Assembly (NCBI RefSeq): GCF_030433895.1
Contig: NZ_JARUXE010000006.1
Span: 62,001 to 126,000, forward strand
Reading direction: 5' to 3'
Source: Arthrobacter sp. PsM3
Lineage (GTDB): Bacteria; Actinomycetota; Actinomycetes; Actinomycetales; Micrococcaceae
DNA length: 64,000 nucleotides
Below the pieces are notes generated by a model that made no database searches, was not told the origin of the DNA, and was given only the letters and a program-made list of their open reading frames with translations. This document shows positions 59,384 through 64,000 of this stretch, piece by piece. A program made the position numbers and the translations under genes. How positions within the stretch are numbered: the stretch's first letter is position 1; each line of letters begins with the position of its first letter.

Positions 59384-60880
59384 TCAGGATGCCGGCGAGT
59401 AGTAGGTCAGGGCGCCGGGCAGGACTGAGAATTCCACGCCGCGCACCCCCGGCATGACTTCGCCGTCCACCGCGAGGACCATCGTCGTGTCCCCCGGTTC
59501 GACCCGGATACCCCTGGCTTCACTGAGGTGCGTGATCCCGGAGGTGGCGACGGTCCCGGTCAGCACGGACCACAGCAGCCGGAGCCGGGCGAAGGATTCG
59601 TCTGCGGTGATCATCCTGAGGTCGAGGACACCGTCGTCCAGGACCGGCCGGACCAGGGGGGCGTGGTCGCGGGGGTAGTAGCGGCCGCGACCGATGTAGA
59701 GGATCCAGAGTTTGTGCCGCACGCCGTCGACGACCAGGGTGGTGGGCGTCCCCGCGGCGAAGGTCCGGAACATGGCGACCACGCCGGCCAGGGGTTTGCC
59801 GAGGGCCGGCTGGAGCAGTTCGCGCCGGCGGACCAGGTTGGGGTAGAGGCCGATGCTGGCGGTGTTCAGCATGGTCAACTGCACCTGCTCGGGCCTGCCG
59901 GGAAGGCCGCGTTCCACGGCCACCCGGCCCAGATCCGCCCGCGCCGCCTCGCCGCGGGAGGCGGCTGCAACGGCGGCCGTGAGGGTGGGGGTCCCGGCGT
60001 CGCGGGCGAAATGGTTGAGCGTTCCCCCCGGGAGGACCAGGAGCGGGAGGGAATGTTCGACGGCGGCCGCTGCCGCCGTGCCGACCGTTCCGTCCCCGCC
60101 CCACACACCCAGGGCCACGACTCCGGGCCGGCTGGCGACCCGCGAGATCCCCGCTGCAAGATCCTCATCCTGGCCAAATTCCTGTATATACGCCTTGGGG
60201 AATACCTTTTGGAGGGCCGCTGCGGTCTCTTCCGCATACGATCCGCCCAGGGTGTTGACCGCGATCCCCAGGCCCTCGCCCTCCGGGAGCTCCGCGGCCT
60301 TCACGGCGGTCCGCCGGACCTCGGGGTAGGGCGGCCGGACCGGCCACCATTTCCGCGTCATCAGGGCCGCCCCGGCCCCGATCGCCGATCCAAAGACAAC
60401 ATCGGAGGGCCAGTGCGCGCCGGTGTGGACCCGGGAGTAGGCCACGCCCGCTGCGAGGGGGGCCAGCGCGGCGCCGAGCGCCGGCCGCACGAGGCCCACC
60501 CCGAGGGTGAACGCCACGGCCGAGGCGGAGTGCCCCGAGGGCATCGAGGAGCTTGTGGGCTGGGGATGGACAAACCGGAAGGCCGGCAGGTTCTCCGGCA
60601 GCGGGCGGGCGCGAGGCAGCAGCGTCTTGAAGCCCACATTCGTCACCGCAGAGGCCACGGCCTGGGCCAGCACCCCGTGGAGGGCGGCCCGCCGTGTCCG
60701 CCCGGGGAAGAATGCCATCCCGGCGGCGATGCCGAACCAGAGCTTGCCCTTGTTCGCCGCGGCGGAAAGCCGCCGGAAGAACTCGTCATGGTGGCCCCCG
60801 GGGAAGTCGGAAATGGCGCGTACAAGTTTCCGGTCCAGCTTCCCCAGCCGTCGCGGCGCTTTCCTCAGCATGCTGCGCAT
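59384..60880 (-). CDS. Bifunctional PAP2 phosphatase / diacylglycerol kinase-family protein
   Basis: 498 residues fusing two lipid enzymes. The N-terminal PAP2 domain (to about 190) has all three motifs: KTLLPRARP, PSGHSAS and SRVHTGAHWPSDV. The C-terminal diacylglycerol-kinase domain (from about 200) has GGDGTVGTAA, LPGGTLNHFARDAG and a closing VLDDGVLDLRMI. It would dephosphorylate one lipid phosphate and phosphorylate another, probably in phospholipid or undecaprenol recycling. Leaderless-type start (TAAGGT-6 nt-ATG). Confidence 0.92.
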   Translation of the reverse strand: MRSMLRKAPRRLGKLDRKLVRAISDFPGGHHDEFFRRLSAAANKGKLWFGIAAGMAFFPGRTRRAALHGVLAQAVASAVTNVGFKTLLPRARPLPENLPAFRFVHPQPTSSSMPSGHSASAVAFTLGVGLVRPALGAALAPLAAGVAYSRVHTGAHWPSDVVFGSAIGAGAALMTRKWWPVRPPYPEVRRTAVKAAELPEGEGLGIAVNTLGGSYAEETAAALQKVFPKAYIQEFGQDEDLAAGISRVASRPGVVALGVWGGDGTVGTAAAAAVEHSLPLLVLPGGTLNHFARDAGTPTLTAAVAAASRGEAARADLGRVAVERGLPGRPEQVQLTMLNTASIGLYPNLVRRRELLQPALGKPLAGVVAMFRTFAAGTPTTLVVDGVRHKLWILYIGRGRYYPRDHAPLVRPVLDDGVLDLRMITADESFARLRLLWSVLTGTVATSGITHLSEARGIRVEPGDTTMVLAVDGEVMPGVRGVEFSVLPGALTYYSPAS

Positions 60881-60886
60881 CCGACC

Positions 60887-60892
60887 ACCTTA
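60887..60892 (-). promoter_or_regulatory. Candidate -10 element TAAGGT, leaderless PAP2-kinase gene
   Basis: Minus-strand TAAGGT, then ggtcgg, then ATG at 60880. Confidence 0.5.
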
Positions 60893-60926
60893 CTGCCAGG
60901 GCGGGCCGGAAACATACGCCGGAAGC

Positions 60927-62114
60927 CTAGCCGGCGCGCAATGGTTTCGCGGCGCCGGCGAGCAGCAGTGCACCAAGAATGGGAAGCATGATGGTCAGCA
61001 GCGCCACCCGGATTCCCACGAGGTCGCCGAGGTAGCCCAGCAGCGGCGGCCCGGCCAGGAAGGCGATGTACCCGATCGTGGAGACGACCGACACGCGGGC
61101 GGCGGCGTATCTGGGATCGTCAGCCGCGGCCGACATGCCCATCGGGAACGCGAGGGCAGCCCCGGCTCCCCAGAGCACCGCGCCGGCCGTGGCCAACCAG
61201 AGGTTGCCTGCCAGCACGAAGAGCCCCAGCCCGGCCGCGGCGGCGGCCATGCTGGCACGGAGCACCGCCACCCGGCCGTAGACGTCGATCGCCCGCCCGC
61301 CGAAGAAACGCACCGCGGTCATGGCCAGGACAAAGACCGCAAACAGCAGCGCACCGGTGGATTCCGAGGCCTCCAGTCCGTCGACGGCGGCTTTCGCGAT
61401 CCAGTCATTGCCGGCGCCCTCGGTGAGGGTAGCCCCCAACACCACCACGCCAATCAGCAGCGTCCGCCCGTCCCGCCAGGCCGAGCGGACCTTGGGTTCC
61501 TTCGGCTCCCCGGCTTGCGGCGCGGGTGCCGGGGTGTGCGGCAGGAAATAGCGCGGGGCAAAGAGTGTCAGCACGGCGACGACGGCGGCGATCACCAGCA
61601 AGTGCGCCGGGAGGCCGACCCCGAGTCCCGCCAGGCCGGCGCCAATCAGGGCGCCCAGGAACGCGCCGCCACTGAAAGCGGCGTGGAACTGCGGCATGAT
61701 GGTGCGCCCGAGCTGGTGTTCGACGTCGGCGCCTTCGATGTTCTGGGACACATCCCAGAGCCCGACTCCCATGCCGAAGAAGAACAGGGCAATGGCCGTT
61801 CCCGGAACGGACTCCGCCAGCAGCGCCAGCGAGACACCGACGCCGGCCACGGCGGCGAGGAGGCCGGCGCCCCGCACCGCGTTGGCCGTCCCGATCCGTC
61901 CCACCACGGCACCGGCGGTGGGCAGCGCGATCAGGGACCCTGCCGCCACGCACAGCAGCAGGGTTCCCATCTGCCCCGAGGAGATGTGCAGGATGTCCGT
62001 CACCGCGGGGATGCGGGCGGCCCAACTGGCGAACACGAGCCCGTTGATCCCAAAAATCAGGAAGGTCGCCGCGGCAGCGGCCTTGAGCTGCGGACGGGTT
62101 GCTGTCTTGGTCAT
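60927..62114 (-). CDS. MFS transporter (YbjJ-like)
   Basis: 395 residues with 12 predicted helices. The N-terminus FLIFGINGLVFASWAARIPAVTDIL and MGVGLWDVSQNIEGADVEHQLGRTIMPQFHAAFSGG are characteristic of the YbjJ branch of the major facilitator superfamily. The ATG overlaps the DeoR stop by 4 nt, so a much longer frame is rejected. Substrate unknown; the coupled DeoR regulator suggests a sugar or sugar derivative. Confidence 0.87.
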   Translation of the reverse strand: MTKTATRPQLKAAAAATFLIFGINGLVFASWAARIPAVTDILHISSGQMGTLLLCVAAGSLIALPTAGAVVGRIGTANAVRGAGLLAAVAGVGVSLALLAESVPGTAIALFFFGMGVGLWDVSQNIEGADVEHQLGRTIMPQFHAAFSGGAFLGALIGAGLAGLGVGLPAHLLVIAAVVAVLTLFAPRYFLPHTPAPAPQAGEPKEPKVRSAWRDGRTLLIGVVVLGATLTEGAGNDWIAKAAVDGLEASESTGALLFAVFVLAMTAVRFFGGRAIDVYGRVAVLRASMAAAAAGLGLFVLAGNLWLATAGAVLWGAGAALAFPMGMSAAADDPRYAAARVSVVSTIGYIAFLAGPPLLGYLGDLVGIRVALLTIMLPILGALLLAGAAKPLRAG

Positions 62115-62884
62115 ACGATCACTGCTTCCACCGAGTGTTGGGCGAGCTGGGCAAGCTCTTCGGGACTGAAATGCCGGTCCGTCACGAGCACGTCCACGGC
62201 ATCGAGGGACGCGACGAGCGCGACGGCACTGGCGTTCCATTTGCTGCCGGAGCAGGCGACTATTACCCGGCCCGCGGATTCCAGTCCGGCGCGTTTCACG
62301 GCCGCATCGTCCAGGTCGTGGGCCAGCAGTCCGTCCCGGAGGTTCAGGGCGCAGGGCGTGACCACGGCCGTATCGAACCGCAGGGAACGGATGTTGGATT
62401 CCGTCATGGGCCCGCGGAAGGACTGTTCCCCGGCGATCAGGCTCCCCCCGGGCAACAGGAGTTCGGGCCGCCGGCCGGCGGCCGGGCAACCTTCGGCCAG
62501 TACGTTGACGGCCCGCAACGACATCGGCATCAGGGTCAACTCCCGGTGCCGCAACTGGCGGGCCACCTCGGTGGCCGTGGTGCCGCTGTCCAGCCAGACA
62601 TGCCCGCGGTCCTCGAGCAGGGCGGCAACGCCCGTTGCGATCCGCACCTTCACGGTGTGGTCTTCGAGTTCGCGCTGCCCGTACTCGGGGTTCCCGCCGC
62701 GCAGCACGAGGCTGCGGGCGCCGCCGTGGACCCGTCTGAGGACGCCGTGGAGTTCCAGGACATCAAGGTCGCGCCGGATCGTGGCACCCGAGGCGCCGCA
62801 TTCGGTCGCGAGCTCGTCTACCGTCACATGCTCCCGATGGCGCAGCAGGTCACCAATGCGCCGGTGTCGCTCCTCAGTACTCAT
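62111..62884 (-). CDS. DeoR/GlpR family transcriptional regulator
   Basis: 257 residues: an N-terminal DeoR helix-turn-helix (RRIGDLLRHREHVTVDELATECGASGATIRRDLDVLE, residues about 8-43) and a sugar-phosphate-sensing isomerase-like domain (VWLDSGTTATEVARQL). ATG 62884 is chosen over the TTG 6 nt upstream because TAGCAT stands 6 nt before it and no Shine-Dalgarno exists. Co-transcribed with the MFS gene, which it probably controls. Confidence 0.9.
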   Translation of the reverse strand: MSTEERHRRIGDLLRHREHVTVDELATECGASGATIRRDLDVLELHGVLRRVHGGARSLVLRGGNPEYGQRELEDHTVKVRIATGVAALLEDRGHVWLDSGTTATEVARQLRHRELTLMPMSLRAVNVLAEGCPAAGRRPELLLPGGSLIAGEQSFRGPMTESNIRSLRFDTAVVTPCALNLRDGLLAHDLDDAAVKRAGLESAGRVIVACSGSKWNASAVALVASLDAVDVLVTDRHFSPEELAQLAQHSVEAVIV

Positions 62885-62890
62885 GTACAA

Positions 62891-62896
62891 ATGCTA
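62891..62896 (-). promoter_or_regulatory. Candidate -10 element TAGCAT, leaderless deoR-like gene
   Basis: Minus-strand TAGCAT, then ttgtac, then ATG at 62884. Confidence 0.5.
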
Positions 62897-62952
62897 AAGG
62901 CAGGTGATCATTTAATCATTTCCTGCGCAAATGTGGCCCGCCGGCAGAGCAG

Positions 62953-63023
62953 ACAGCAACGCGGGGTCACATCGCGCCCGTCCTGGACCTCCGGATGGGC
63001 GCGATGTGACCCCGCGTTGCTGT
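62953..63023. repeat. GCGGGGTCAC hairpin element, copy 2 (27-bp perfect inverted repeat)
   Basis: Arms 62953-62979 and 62997-63023 are exact complements over 27 bp (core CAACGCGGGGTCAC) around a 17-nt loop. It begins 3 nt after the stop of the convergently placed Fe-S oxidoreductase gene, so it may also terminate that transcript. Outer stem shared with 48154-48216. Confidence 0.75.
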
Positions 63024-63026
63024 GGA

Positions 63027-64000
63027 TTAGCGGGTGAGCTCCTCCAGCAGCTCCAGCACGTGCCGGTACTGGGCGCCCGTGGCCCGCGTCATACCCAGTT
63101 CGCAGGTCCTGTTGCACGAGGCGTGGGCGGCGGCGCCCATCTCCACCACTTCCGCAGCCTGTTTCGCGGTCGCCGATTCCGTCAGTTCGGGGTGCAGCAT
63201 GCCCCGGTCGCCGGCGAACGCGCAGCAGCCCCAGTTTTCCGGGATCTCAACCCGCTCGGCCACGGCTCCGGCGACGGCACCCAGCGCGTCGTTGAGTCCC
63301 ATTCGGGTGGACGAACAGGTGGGGTGCAGTGCCAGGGACTCCAGCTTCCCGTGGCCGGGCAACCTGGGCAGGATCTGTTCAGCGGCGAAGTCCACGGCGT
63401 CCACCATGCGCAGGGCCCGCTGCCCTGCCGCGGGTACCTCCGATTCCACGGCCTGGCGCAGGCCCTCGGTGCAGGAGGAAGCGTCGCACACGATCGGAAG
63501 TTCGCCGTCCCGCGTTGCCTCCCGGAGGGCGGCGAGGGTCTTCTCCCGCATCGTTGTTTGGCCAGCTGCCATCCCCTTGGAGGACCAGGGCGTACCGCAG
63601 CACAGGCCGTCGATCCCGGCCGGCACCAGAAGGGTGAGCCCGGCCCGGGCACAGAGCTGTTCGAAGCTGTACTGGACGCCGCCTCCTGCTGCGTCCGGAC
63701 CTGCTCCTGCGGGTCCGAACATCGTGCCGACACACGCGGGGAAGTAGACGGCGTCAACATCGCCTGCCGGCGCCGGACGCTTCCGCACCGAACCGCCGCC
63801 CGGCAGTTCGGCGGAATACAGCGGCACGGTATCTTTCCCGAGCACTGCCCGCGCTGCCTTGTTGGGCGGTGCGATGGCGGCGGCCGGGAGCTTGTTGACG
63901 ACCGTCAGCGCCAGGGACGCGCCCCGGGTGACACCGTCCCAGTGCCTGGCGGCGGCGTTCCAGGCGCCGTTGGCGAGCGGACCGGCGTCGGCCTTCCGCA
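63027..64000 (-). CDS. FAD/Fe-S-binding oxidoreductase (D-lactate dehydrogenase/GlcD-GlpC fusion type), C-terminal part
   Basis: The frame is open to the window edge; 323 residues of the C-terminus are visible. Two CCG-type cysteine clusters typical of GlpC/LldE-like Fe-S subunits appear: PACVGTMFG with GLCCGTPWSSKG, and HPTCSSTRMG with NWGCCAFAGDRGM. This tail occurs at the end of large (about 900-950 residue) FAD-binding plus Fe-S oxidoreductases acting on D-lactate or other 2-hydroxy acids. The FAD domain lies outside, so the substrate is not assigned. Confidence 0.85.
   Translation of the reverse strand, partial: RKADAGPLANGAWNAAARHWDGVTRGASLALTVVNKLPAAAIAPPNKAARAVLGKDTVPLYSAELPGGGSVRKRPAPAGDVDAVYFPACVGTMFGPAGAGPDAAGGGVQYSFEQLCARAGLTLLVPAGIDGLCCGTPWSSKGMAAGQTTMREKTLAALREATRDGELPIVCDASSCTEGLRQAVESEVPAAGQRALRMVDAVDFAAEQILPRLPGHGKLESLALHPTCSSTRMGLNDALGAVAGAVAERVEIPENWGCCAFAGDRGMLHPELTESATAKQAAEVVEMGAAAHASCNRTCELGMTRATGAQYRHVLELLEELTR

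Noticed and set aside
1..64000. CRISPR arrays, rRNA, tRNA, insertion sequences, prophage genes
   Set aside because: Looked for regularly spaced repeats, cloverleaf arms, transposase motifs and phage genes by eye; none was convincing. A tRNA scan was not possible here.

Overview
The window is a 64 kb, gene-dense, high-G+C chromosomal segment from an actinobacterium. GTG and TTG starts are common and operons are tightly overlapped (GTGA/ATGA junctions). A rpsF-ssb-rpsR-rplI block lies near dnaB, and there is a CsoR/CopZ/CopA copper locus, a WXG100 protein, and DUF2277 and DUF1345 proteins. The overall style is that of Micrococcaceae (Arthrobacter/Pseudarthrobacter-like). This is inferred from gene content; no 16S rRNA gene, tRNA, CRISPR array, IS element or prophage was seen.

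Layout. 1-2758: 3' part of purB, a histidine-type phosphatase, a GNAT acetyltransferase and an acyl-CoA thioesterase. 2985-7068: a binding-protein ABC importer (lipoprotein, ATPase, fused double permease) of unproven substrate. 7130-10863: a SnoaL-like protein and a 4-hydroxybenzoate module (pobA, an IclR regulator and a FUSC-type aromatic-acid exporter). 11088-15016: mscL, a membrane ACT-domain protein, a NeuD-like acyltransferase, a lipid kinase and a small protein. 15023-28197: an aromatic/hydroaromatic catabolic island. One co-directional 11-gene unit (aroE-type dehydrogenase, qsuB, pcaH, G, B, D, C, F, I, J, pcaR) plus an IclR regulator and an MFS importer would convert shikimate or quinate through protocatechuate to succinyl-CoA and acetyl-CoA. 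pobA feeds the same protocatechuate node.

28227-32202: an ATP-dependent DNA ligase of LigC size, small proteins, a MoaD-like/BNR-repeat pair, a probable ArsR remnant and a Usp protein. 32203-35634: a strong terminator, then csoR-copZ-copA with two tandem operator palindromes. 35657-43299: DUF2277, WXG100, an EamA exporter diverging from a CGNR regulator, a lipoprotein, membrane proteins, a MATE exporter, DoxX and a double-hotdog thioesterase. 43303-50340: dnaB, a 639-bp gene-free stretch rich in DnaA-box-like sequences, two membrane-anchored bL12-tail-like proteins, an FMN reductase, a frameshifted phzF, and the rplI/rpsR/ssb/rpsF operon with a structured leader. 50341-64000: DUF1345 protein, M18 aminopeptidase, a secreted intradiol-dioxygenase-like lipoprotein, an amino-acid permease, an ABC transporter plus two-component system, a PAP2-lipid kinase fusion, MFS plus DeoR, and the C-terminus of a GlcD/Fe-S oxidoreductase.

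The most distinctive signals are regulatory. Eleven genes share a TANNNT-6 nt-ATG/GTG arrangement expected of leaderless transcripts. A 15-bp pseudo-palindrome recurs at the pob genes. A GGACATGYCC array lies upstream of the dioxygenase-like lipoprotein. A dispersed GCGGGGTCAC hairpin family has two copies. The cluster of DnaA-box-like sequences lies beside dnaB. No wholly new system could be proven from sequence alone; the MoaD/BNR pair and the bL12-tail membrane proteins are the best uncharacterised candidates.
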